Shown: positions 1-5,002 of the stretch, one piece after another
How positions within the stretch are numbered: position 1 is the first letter of the stretch
Layout: every line of letters starts with the position of its first letter
Assembly: GCA_937894825.1 (NCBI GenBank)
Contig: CALCQT010000561.1
Span: 1 to 5,848 of the forward strand
Direction of reading: 5' to 3'
Origin: an uncultured Anaerolineaceae bacterium
GTDB taxonomy: Bacteria; Chloroflexota; Anaerolineae; Anaerolineales; Anaerolineaceae
DNA length: 5,848 nucleotides
Made by a program: the position numbers and the translations under genes
The notes under the pieces: model-generated
The model's database searches: none
What the model was told of the DNA's origin: nothing
The model's input: only the letters and a program-made list of their open reading frames with translations

Positions 1-406
1 TATTGATAAAACAGATCCGCGGAACTGCGTACTTATCCGCCTGGCGCCATACAGTTTCACTTTGAGGTTCAACACCCTGGGTAGCGTCAAAAACAACAAC
101 ACCACCATCCAAAACACGAAGGGATCTTTGAACTTCTGCTGTAAAATCGATATGTCCGGGGGTATCGATCACATTAATTCGATAGCCCTTCCATTCGGCA
201 GTGACTGCGGCAGATACAATGGTAATCCCCCGTTCACGTTCTTGAACCATCCAATCCGTAACAGTTGTACCCTCATCAACAGAACCGATGCGATATGATT
301 TACCGGTATAGAACAAGATCCGTTCTGTAGTAGTGGTTTTACCTGCATCAATATGCGCAATAATCCCGATATTACGATACTTTTCTAGCGGAAATTCACG
401 AGCCAT
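1..406 (-). CDS. fusA: Elongation factor G, N-terminal part (runs off left edge)
   Basis: EF-G is the translational GTPase that moves tRNA and mRNA through the ribosome after peptide bond formation and also helps recycle ribosomes. The 135 visible codons cover most of the G domain. The P-loop AHIDAGKT is at residues 17-24, the switch I end RGITI at 59-63 with the Mg-coordinating Thr62, and the switch II DTPGH at 81-85 with the catalytic His85. The conserved [16 protein letters not shown] follows at 111-126. The fragment ends at Asn135, the expected first residue of the NKxD guanine motif. The ATG at 406 is the only usable start, because an in-frame TAA lies three codons upstream. The N-terminus [15 protein letters not shown] aligns with known EF-Gs. 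It lies 27 bases after rpsG, as in str operons. No Shine-Dalgarno sits at normal distance: GAAGGG is about 17 nt away, so coupling to rpsG translation is plausible. The rest of the gene is outside the window. Confidence 0.96.
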   Translation of the reverse strand, partial: MAREFPLEKYRNIGIIAHIDAGKTTTTERILFYTGKSYRIGSVDEGTTVTDWMVQERERGITIVSAAVTAEWKGYRINVIDTPGHIDFTAEVQRSLRVLDGGVVVFDATQGVEPQSETVWRQADKYAVPRICFIN

Positions 407-433
407 AAGTGGTTAACAATTTTCCCTTCAGAA

Positions 434-901
434 CTAAACTCGATAGTGGGAGAAAGCACGGTTTGCTTCAGCCATTTTATGAGTTTCTTCGCGTTTGCGG
501 ATAGCACTGCCGGTATTATTAAAAGCGTCCAGCAACTCTCCGGCCAGGCTTTCAGAAAAGGCCTTCCCTTTACGGGAGCGGGAGGAGTCAATGATCCAAC
601 GCATGGCAAGTGTCTGGCGGCGGCTGACAGGAACTTCCATCGGTACCTGGTATGTCGCGCCACCGACTCTGCGAGGGCGAACTTCCATAACCGGCCCTAC
701 ATTGCGCAAAGCAGTTTCAAGAACCTCAAGACCATCCTTACCGGTCTTTTGGCTAAGAACGTTCATGGCATCATATACCATCCGCGTCGCGGTGCTGTGT
801 TTACCGTTTTTCATAATCCGGTTAATCAAATTGGTTACAACAGTACTGTTATAACGAACATCAGGAATAACTTCCCTTTTTTCAGGTTTGGTACGTCGCA
901 T
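434..901 (-). CDS. rpsG: 30S ribosomal protein S7
   Basis: S7 is a primary assembly protein of the 30S head. It binds the 3' major domain of 16S rRNA and lines the E-site exit path. The 155-residue product is the normal bacterial length. It carries the recognisable N-terminus MRRTKPEKREVIPD, the YNS..VTNLINRIMKNGK block (residues 17-33), the RPRRVGGATYQVPMEV rRNA-binding segment near residue 76, the WIIDSSRSRKGK block, and the C-terminal end KMAEANRAFSHYRV. The ATG at 901 is preceded by GGAGAG, with 7 nt between GGAG and the start. It sits 19 bases after rpsL and 27 bases before fusA on the same strand, so co-transcription from the rpsL promoter is expected. In E. coli, S7 represses its own operon by binding the longer rpsL-rpsG spacer. 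The 19-base gap here leaves no room for that structure, so that mode of control is probably absent. Confidence 0.98.
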   Translation of the reverse strand: MRRTKPEKREVIPDVRYNSTVVTNLINRIMKNGKHSTATRMVYDAMNVLSQKTGKDGLEVLETALRNVGPVMEVRPRRVGGATYQVPMEVPVSRRQTLAMRWIIDSSRSRKGKAFSESLAGELLDAFNNTGSAIRKREETHKMAEANRAFSHYRV

Positions 902-920
902 TAATACTCTCCGTTACTGG

Positions 921-1340
921 TTATTTCTTGGCGCGTTTCACACCGTATTTTGAACGCCCTTGGTTGCGTTTTGCAACGCCGGTGCTGTCAAGCGTCCCGC
1001 GAACAATGTGGTACCGTACACCTGGAAGATCCTTCACACGACCGCCTCTTACGAGTACGACACTGTGTTCCTGCAGTGAGTGACCTTCACCGGGAATATA
1101 AGCTGTCACTTCAAGACCGTTGGACAGCCGGACACGGGCAATTTTCCGCAATGCCGAGTTCGGCTTCTTCGGTGTCGTTGCCCTGACGTTAGTGCAGACA
1201 CCGCGTTTCTGCGGAGCCCCTTCAGAAACATGAGTACGCCGCTGGCTGCTGGAATTATAGGTATATTGCAGCGCTGGTGACTTACTCTTTGCCGGTCGAG
1301 TCTTCCGGCCCTTTCTGATTAGTTGGTTAATAGTTGGCAC
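921..1340 (-). CDS. rpsL: 30S ribosomal protein S12 (GTG start)
   Basis: S12 sits at the decoding centre of the 30S subunit, controls proofreading, and is the classic target of streptomycin-resistance mutations. The 139-residue product begins [12 protein letters not shown] after the initiator. It has about 15 residues more than E. coli S12 between SPALQ and APQKRGVC, much as in Bacillus-type S12. The decoding loops are intact: [12 protein letters not shown] at residues 55-66 and [13 protein letters not shown] at 99-111. The lysines linked to streptomycin sensitivity (Lys58 and Lys103 here, E. coli Lys42 and Lys87) are wild type. Asp104 is the position that RimO methylthiolates in other bacteria. 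The reading frame stays open 33 codons further upstream to a TTG at 1439. The family N-terminus and the AAGGAGG ten bases before GTG fix the start at 1340; the upstream part is leader. First gene of the operon rpsL-rpsG-fusA. Confidence 0.98.
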   Translation of the reverse strand: MPTINQLIRKGRKTRPAKSKSPALQYTYNSSSQRRTHVSEGAPQKRGVCTNVRATTPKKPNSALRKIARVRLSNGLEVTAYIPGEGHSLQEHSVVLVRGGRVKDLPGVRYHIVRGTLDSTGVAKRNQGRSKYGVKRAKK

Positions 1341-1350
1341 TTCTAAATAG

Positions 1351-1357
1351 CCTCCTT
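1351..1357 (-). promoter_or_regulatory. Ribosome binding site of rpsL
   Basis: On the minus strand this reads AAGGAGG, a near-perfect complement to the 16S 3' end, 10 nt before the GTG at 1338-1340. It decides the start of rpsL against the longer in-frame extension. Confidence 0.9.
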
Positions 1358-1358
1358 G

Positions 1359-1385
1359 AAAAAAAAACGATACGATTCCTCGTTT
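1359..1385 (-). promoter_or_regulatory. Leader hairpin with U9 tract (possible attenuator)
   Basis: In the rpsL leader RNA, AAACGA (template 1380-1385) can pair with UCGUUU (1365-1370) across a 9-nt loop, directly followed by the rest of a nine-U run (1359-1367). The alternative ACGA-GGAA-UCGU hairpin overlaps it. The layout resembles a weak intrinsic terminator just before the rpsL ribosome binding site. The stem is only 6 bp with two G-C pairs, so a real attenuation role is uncertain, and the U tract may simply keep the binding site unstructured. Confidence 0.25.
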
Positions 1386-1476
1386 ACGCACGATCACTGC
1401 AGACTTTTTAAATTTCACGCCCGCGGTAATCCAACACAATAGATTACTAGCCCAAATATCGCAGGATAGCCTGAAA

Positions 1477-1506
1477 ATTATAACACAACCAGAATTTCAC
1501 CGTCAA
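1477..1506 (-). promoter_or_regulatory. Strong sigma70-type promoter of the rpsL-rpsG-fusA operon
   Basis: On the minus strand, -35 TTGACG (1506-1501) is followed by an 18-base spacer and -10 TATAAT (1482-1477). The TG of an extended -10 (TGT-TATAAT) precedes the -10. Only the last base of the -35 differs from consensus. The predicted start is near 1470, giving a leader of about 130 nt before rpsL. Its strength suits ribosomal protein genes. Because it is right upstream of rpsL and the next gene points the other way, the str operon starts here and is not a continuation of an rpoBC transcript. Confidence 0.85.
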
Positions 1507-1777
1507 GAACAAGCGATATTACAGGTTTATACGAGGAACAAGTATCAAAACAAAGATAAATCCTTTCTTTACGCGCAAATAGTATGAGAGTACCCACCTG
1601 TTCCAGAAAAAAACTTTTGCTGTTCTTCTTCGTTATCCCATCGAAAAACAAAACAATCGGCAATTTTTCCGTAGTAGAAATAACCAGCTATTACGATACT
1701 GCAAAAACGAAAGTTTTTTGTTTATTTTATGTAAGTATTCGGTTAAGTTGTTGTGTAATAACCTTGCCAGGCCTCCC

Positions 1778-1806
1778 TTGACAAAGCAAATCAGAATCGG
1801 TACCAT
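1778..1806 (+). promoter_or_regulatory. Candidate promoter for the first binding-protein gene
   Basis: A perfect -35 TTGACA (1778-1783) is followed after 17 bases by TACCAT (1801-1806), four of six matches to the -10 consensus. Transcription would start near 1813 and give a leader of about 270 nt before the ATG at 2085, containing the hairpin at 1840-1875. The weak -10 could mean an activated promoter. It is the best match in this direction, but I cannot exclude a start closer to the gene. Confidence 0.4.
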
Positions 1807-1839
1807 AGATTGTTAAAATGTAGGAAAATCAGGCGGAAA

Positions 1840-1875
1840 TTTTCAGGTTTTCATCCCGCATGAAAAATCTGAAAA
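1840..1875 (+). repeat. Inverted repeat / leader hairpin upstream of the binding-protein gene
   Basis: TTTTCAG-G-TTTTCAT (1840-1854) pairs with ATGAAAA-AT-CTGAAAA (1860-1875) around a 5-base CCCGC loop. That gives 14 Watson-Crick pairs plus a possible G-U, with one bulged A. No T tract follows on either strand, so it is not an intrinsic terminator. It may be a leader RNA structure or an operator for a dimeric regulator. Confidence 0.55.
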
Positions 1876-1901
1876 CAGGCCCGGTTCCCTTGTAAGCTGC
1901 A

Positions 1902-1918
1902 GTCATCCAAACCTATTT
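1902..1918 (+). repeat. Short repeat GTCAYCCAAACCTRTTT, copy 1
   Basis: This 17-base string matches 4653-4669 at 15 of 17 positions. Both copies lie in the non-coding DNA upstream of the two paralogous binding-protein genes (183 and 350 bases before the ATGs). It could be a shared regulatory site or a remnant of the duplication, and chance is not excluded. Its core CCAAACCT (1907-1914) is also complementary to AGGTTTGG at 1992-1999. Confidence 0.35.
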
Positions 1919-2084
1919 GTGTTGTATTGAAATGCCCGCATACACCATTTCCGGAAATATGCGTGGACGATAATCCGCCGAAAACCGATCCAGGTTTGGT
2001 TAACCTTTTTGTATAACTGCTTCCGAGCAAACCCATAACCAATATTGTTTTCAACATAATTTAATAAGGAGTAAAAAATAAATT

Positions 2085-3395
2085 ATGAAAAAATCATTGT
2101 TATTTACCATCAGTATCTTTCTCGTTTTTTCGCTTATCCTGACCGGTTGCGCGAAAAAAGCCGAGGAACCCGCTCCTGCCACTGAGGAACCTGTGACCGA
2201 AACCGCTGAAAAAGCGGCTGAAGTTACGACCGAACCGGCAGAATCATCCACCGATTCAACGTCAGCGAGTGCGGATGAAGCCGCCCGCTGCGATGCAGAC
2301 GGTGCATGCGCCATTATTAAGCCCGGTGAAACCATTAAGCTCGGTATTGCAGGCCCGCTTACCGGTGAATATGCGATGTATGGCGTCGACATTTCTGACA
2401 GCGAAAAACTCTCCATTCAGGACCTGGAGCCGCTGGAAGGATTCGAATGGGAACTCCTTGCGGAAGATTCTGTTGGTTCGTCGGAAGCCGCTGTCTCAAT
2501 TGCCAGCAAATGGATTACCGATCCGACTTTCGTCGCAGTCGCCGGGAATGTTCTGACGGGTGAGTCCGCCGCGGTTATCCCGATCATGGAAAAAGCATAT
2601 ATTCCGATGCTGTCACCTTCCGCAACGGGCGCAAATCTGACCGAGGATAACGCCGTTTTCAACCGGATCGTTTTCCAGGATGCAACACAGGGCAAATTCG
2701 CCGCTGAATTCATTGTGAACGACCTGGGGTATAAAAAGATCGCGGTTCTGCATGACGGTCTGGATTACGGGAAAGGTATTGCCGACAAAGTTCGCGATAC
2801 GCTGGTCGATCTCGGCGTTGAACCCGTTGCTTATGAAGCTTTGACACCGGGGGAAGCAGATTATTCAGCCGTTTTGACCGCCATCGCCTCAAAATCTCCT
2901 GAGATCATCTACTACGGTGGTTATACCGCGGAACTTTCAGTGATCGCCAACCAACTTGGACAGGTCGGACTGAAAGGCATCCCCGTTTTCAGTGACGACG
3001 GCGCATTTGGCCAGGAATTCCTCGAAAAAGCCGGCGAAAACGCAGAAGGCTGCTACGGCACGACCTCCATCCCGGCAGATTCAGAAGCCAAATTGGCTTT
3101 TGATGCGAAATACGAAGCCGCACTTGGCTACAAAGCCGGAACCAAGACACCGTTCCCCTGGTTCTCTTATGACGTTGTTCAGGCACTGGCTCATGTCATT
3201 CAACAGACCGCTTTCCTCGGTGAAGACGGAAATCTCTATGTTCCGCGCGCCGAACTGGTCACCGCGGTCCGTACGCTTTCCGGTTATCAGGGTCTGACCG
3301 GCGAAATCACCTGTGACGAAGTCGGCGAATGCAACGCATCCGGCCCGACCTTCTATGTCGTCAAGGATGGCGCCTGGGTCGTCGCATCAAATTAA
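2085..3395 (+). CDS. Branched-chain-type amino acid ABC transporter substrate-binding lipoprotein
   Basis: This is a type I periplasmic-binding-fold protein (LivJ/LivK-like) that would capture an amino acid outside the membrane and hand it to a Liv-type ABC importer. The 436 residues comprise a lipoprotein signal with lipobox LTGC (Cys22), a low-complexity Ala/Glu/Thr/Pro/Ser tether to about residue 68, then the bilobed domain. A Cys pair CDADGAC (69-75) precedes the first strand, KLGIAGPLTGEYAMYG. SPSATGA (177-183), DYGKGIAD (227-234), PGEADYSAVLTAI (255-267), YYGGYTAEL (276-284) and FSDDGAF (302-308) are hallmark blocks around the cleft. A second pair, CDEVGEC (410-416), lies near the C-terminus. 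AAGGAG (2066-2071) stands 13 nt before the ATG, a rather long spacing, and an in-frame stop (2079-2081) excludes earlier starts. It forms its own unit, ended by the hairpin at 3423-3457. The ligand is not readable. No permease or ATPase gene is adjacent. Confidence 0.93.
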   Translation: MKKSLLFTISIFLVFSLILTGCAKKAEEPAPATEEPVTETAEKAAEVTTEPAESSTDSTSASADEAARCDADGACAIIKPGETIKLGIAGPLTGEYAMYGVDISDSEKLSIQDLEPLEGFEWELLAEDSVGSSEAAVSIASKWITDPTFVAVAGNVLTGESAAVIPIMEKAYIPMLSPSATGANLTEDNAVFNRIVFQDATQGKFAAEFIVNDLGYKKIAVLHDGLDYGKGIADKVRDTLVDLGVEPVAYEALTPGEADYSAVLTAIASKSPEIIYYGGYTAELSVIANQLGQVGLKGIPVFSDDGAFGQEFLEKAGENAEGCYGTTSIPADSEAKLAFDAKYEAALGYKAGTKTPFPWFSYDVVQALAHVIQQTAFLGEDGNLYVPRAELVTAVRTLSGYQGLTGEITCDEVGECNASGPTFYVVKDGAWVVASN

Positions 3396-3422
3396 TCAGT
3401 TAAATCTGACAAGACAGTTATC

Positions 3423-3457
3423 AAAAAGAACCGCAGCGGAATGCTGCGGTTCTTTTT
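3423..3457 (+). terminator. Bidirectional intrinsic terminator
   Basis: AAAAAGAACCGCAGC (3423-3437) and GCTGCGGTTCTTTTT (3443-3457) form a perfect 15-bp stem with a GGAAT loop, starting 27 bases after the binding-protein stop codon. The T5 at the end serves plus-strand transcripts. The A5 at the start becomes U5 in minus-strand transcripts, so it can also end read-through from the convergent gene at 3719-4174. No better terminator is visible for that gene. Confidence 0.93.
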
Positions 3458-3718
3458 GCATTTGTTTACCGATATCGAAACATCTGTCCGGCAATTGGCC
3501 TGTGATTTGAAATATGCCCCATACCCACCCTCGAAGAATGAAATCAGCACCGGTGCTAACAATAAGTCTTTACCTGTAAGCATTCACTTTCTTGACGATA
3601 AGTTGTATCGAATGGAAGTCGAATCCAATTGCTTTTGTCCGAAGCTGCCAGGTTTTTTGGTAAGTAGAACCCCTTACCGGGCTGTGCTACGCCTTTCATC
3701 CCTCTACCGCTTTTATTT
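3458..3718. other. Non-coding gap between convergent genes
   Basis: This 261-base stretch lies between the terminator and the stop of the minus-strand gene. Open frames crossing it (3441-3722 plus, 3392-3583 minus) have no ribosome binding site or recognisable product. It contains a 6-bp hairpin, GGTAAG/CTTACC (3659-3664 with 3673-3678). On either strand the hairpin lacks a following T tract, so it is not a terminator by itself. Confidence 0.6.
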
Positions 3719-4174
3719 CTAATCCAAAAGATCAACCGCCCAATTCATCGCTTGCAACTTCGTATCAAGCTCACGATATTCCTTTGCCAAACGATCAATT
3801 CTGTCCTGCAGTATTGCCACATCAATGCAACGGATGAATTTGATTTCTTTGTTGCTATAACGATCCTGAGAGATCGAGGCCGCTTCATGCAGATCCCGAT
3901 AAGCACGAAGCTTGCTTTTCAGACAATCACGTTTTGCGATGGCATCCGCCAAAGTCACCGCATCAAACGACGCTTCATGATTGGTTTTATTGATTCGGAT
4001 AATCAATCCTTCCAAATCTGCCATCTTTCGCTCATACTGTGGCAGCAATTTCGAAACATCCTCAGCAGGTTCATCCCCCTCCTGCACTTTTGCATTCTGC
4101 CGCATTCTGCTCTCTAATTGAGCAATTTCTCGCTGTAAATCGGCCCGTTCAATTAATGCTTCTGCAAGTTTCAT
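3719..4174 (-). CDS. DIP1984 family protein (helical, function unknown)
   Basis: I recognise this 151-residue protein as a member of the DIP1984 family, small bacterial proteins of unknown function that some genomes label septicolysin without, to my knowledge, good support. Family blocks in order are MKLAEALIERADLQREI (1-17), NAKVQEGDEPAED (27-39), RINKTN (60-65), LADAIAKRDCLKSKL (75-89), and the C-terminal DRYSNKEIKF (104-113) leading to RELDTKLQAMNW (134-145). The sequence is highly charged with heptad-like helices at both ends, so coiled-coil packing or oligomerisation is likely. There is no signal peptide or membrane segment, so it is probably cytoplasmic. The ATG at 4174 has AAGGAG 9 nt upstream, and the length is complete. 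It is transcribed towards the first binding-protein gene and appears to be a single-gene unit. No clear promoter was found upstream of it on the minus strand. Nothing links its role to its neighbours. Confidence 0.88.
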   Translation of the reverse strand: MKLAEALIERADLQREIAQLESRMRQNAKVQEGDEPAEDVSKLLPQYERKMADLEGLIIRINKTNHEASFDAVTLADAIAKRDCLKSKLRAYRDLHEAASISQDRYSNKEIKFIRCIDVAILQDRIDRLAKEYRELDTKLQAMNWAVDLLD

Positions 4175-4197
4175 TACACATCACTCCTTCTTTCATC

Positions 4198-4238
4198 TGC
4201 CTGAAAATCGTTGCAGGCGTTTCGTCTGTTTTCAGGCA
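4198..4238. repeat. 10-bp inverted repeat upstream of the DIP1984-family gene
   Basis: TGCCTGAAAA (4198-4207) and TTTTCAGGCA (4229-4238) are perfect inverted copies separated by 21 bases, just beyond the ribosome binding site of the minus-strand gene. The arrangement could be an operator or a 5' leader hairpin of that gene. The core CCTGAAAA/TTTTCAGG recurs elsewhere in the non-coding DNA (1470-1477, 1840-1847, 4298-4305). Confidence 0.55.
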
Positions 4239-4645
4239 AGGCGCTATTCATCAAGCCTGTACCGGGTATGACAAGGGAGTCAAAAGTCCAAAAATCATTT
4301 TCAGGAGAATTGCAATTTTTGTGCGCAACACGCCAAAATTGAACAACGGTTACCTATCAAGTAATCCTACTTTTGACACTCGTATCAGTTATAAATTAGC
4401 AATCCGAAAGTATATCCCCCCCAAAAAACATCTACACGAAACAAGCGTTGGACATGCCCGCTTTCAATTGATCCATACACCGTTCACAGCGTACGTACGA
4501 TGATTATAATCACTTAAATTCCGTTAATGGGAGGACCCGGCAATCGTGGCTATTGCATGTTCAAAGTCGGCGTTGAATAAACCTTTTCGCAGCCTTCATC
4601 ACATCCCTTTTCGCAAAATAAATGTCATAATTTTGGAGATTACCT

Positions 4646-4675
4646 TTATCCGGTCACCCAAACCTGTTTTATAAT
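4646..4675 (+). promoter_or_regulatory. Weak candidate promoter far upstream of the second binding-protein gene
   Basis: There is a perfect -10 TATAAT (4670-4675), but the best -35 at 18 bases is TTATCC (4646-4651), only three of six matches. The start would be near 4682, a leader of about 320 nt. This is comparable in layout to the first binding-protein gene but much less convincing. Copy 2 of the 17-base repeat fills most of the spacer. Confidence 0.22.
4653..4669 (+). repeat. Short repeat GTCAYCCAAACCTRTTT, copy 2
   Basis: It matches 1902-1918 at 15 of 17 positions and directly abuts the TATAAT at 4670-4675. If that promoter is real, a protein bound here would sit between -35 and -10. Confidence 0.35.
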
Positions 4676-4783
4676 CCTTCCAACTTTTCAATAAAAGATA
4701 CACTTTTATTACACCGCATCCATTTCATATCCTCAGAAGCAAAGTGTTGGAACCGCCTCACAAACCAGGCAAATTTTTGGGAT

Positions 4784-4810
4784 AATTGTCCTTCTTCTCG
4801 AAAGACAATT
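4784..4810 (+). repeat. Hairpin AATTGTC/GACAATT
   Basis: AATTGTC (4784-4790) and GACAATT (4804-4810) pair, then after one C-A mismatch TTC (4792-4794) pairs with GAA (4800-4802), leaving a TTCTC loop. It lies about 190 bases before the second binding-protein ATG and is AT-rich. No T tract follows, so it is not a terminator. Confidence 0.4.
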
Positions 4811-4830
4811 CAGGATTCTTTATTAAAATA

Positions 4831-4850
4831 AGCCGACTGCATAATCGGCT
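4831..4850 (-). repeat. 6-bp hairpin AGCCGA/TCGGCT, terminator-like on the minus strand
   Basis: AGCCGA (4831-4836) and TCGGCT (4845-4850) enclose an 8-base loop. Read on the minus strand, the stem is followed by TATTTT, a weak terminator layout, but no minus-strand gene ends here. On the plus strand the nearest T run is about 11 bases away. It could block stray antisense transcription or be chance. Confidence 0.3.
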
Positions 4851-5002
4851 AGACATTTGAGTTTTTAAACCGCAGTGCCAACTGCCTATCTTTTATAACG
4901 ACAAAGCAAGCGACAAACAAAACAAATGTCAGGAAGCAGCCAACCCGTCTTGGCTTGGTTTGCATTATTCATTTTTCGTTCTACTTTGGAAAGGAGTAAG
5001 CC

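Larger units (their letters stand above)
1507..2084. other. AT-rich divergent intergenic region, no gene recognised
   Basis: This stretch separates the minus-strand str promoter from the plus-strand binding-protein gene. Short open frames exist on both strands (for example 1584-1781 plus and 1851-2057 minus). None has a good ribosome binding site, a family resemblance or a coding-like composition, so I treat them as chance. The region holds a candidate plus-strand promoter (1778-1806), a hairpin (1840-1875), an 8-bp long-range inverted repeat (1907-1914 with 1992-1999), a perfect 12-bp palindrome ATTTCCGGAAAT (1947-1958), and the GGTTAACC palindrome (1999-2006). Distal to these lies a TATAAC (2012-2017) that could be a second -10 but lacks a matching -35. 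Confidence 0.7.
4175..5002. other. Long AT-rich intergenic region, no gene recognised
   Basis: This 828-base stretch lies between the divergent DIP1984-family and second binding-protein genes. An open frame continues through 4175-4503 on the plus strand, but it begins as antisense to the upstream gene, has no ribosome binding site, and its product is unfamiliar. A 17-codon ATG frame at 4527 also lacks a ribosome binding site. The region contains a 10-bp inverted repeat (4198-4238), the palindromes AATTGCAATT (4308-4317) and CGTACGTACG (4490-4499), hairpins at 4784-4810 and 4831-4850, and weak promoter-like sites. These are a perfect TATAAT at 4670-4675, TAAAAT at 4824-4829 with AAGACA 16 bases upstream, and TATAAC at 4894-4899 without a -35. 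It may hold long leaders or a small RNA, but I cannot identify one. Confidence 0.65.

Noticed and set aside
446..904. 152-codon plus-strand open frame opposite rpsG
   Set aside because: It is fully antisense to a clear S7 gene, with no ribosome binding site and no recognisable product; it is a shadow frame.
1341..1439. 33-codon in-frame upstream extension of rpsL to a TTG
   Set aside because: S12 family proteins start at the PTINQ block, AAGGAGG lies inside the extension, and its residues include a poly-Phe from the U9 run.
1851..2057. Minus-strand 68-codon frame upstream of the first binding protein
   Set aside because: It has no ribosome binding site, an unfamiliar product, and overlaps likely regulatory DNA.
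2051..2416. Minus-strand 121-codon frame opposite the first binding-protein N-terminus
   Set aside because: It is the Ser/Ala-rich antisense of the low-complexity tether and signal region, so it is an artefact.
3659..3678. Hairpin GGTAAG/CTTACC as terminator of the DIP1984-family gene
   Set aside because: The T run is on the wrong side for both directions; the strong hairpin at 3423-3457 is a better candidate.
4090..4108. Tandem GCATTCTGC repeat
   Set aside because: It lies inside the coding sequence of the DIP1984-family gene, is only two copies of nine bases, and looks like chance codon repetition.
4278..4283. TTGACT on the minus strand as -35 for the DIP1984-family gene
   Set aside because: No acceptable -10 is found at 15-19 bases; the best is TACAGG with three matches.
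4039..4503. 154-codon plus-strand frame extending from within the DIP1984-family gene into the intergenic region
   Set aside because: Its first part is antisense to a good gene. The rest has no initiation signal or family resemblance, though the open stretch is noted as a finding.
4527..4580. 17-codon ATG frame with a Gly-rich start
   Set aside because: There is no ribosome binding site and it is too short to judge.
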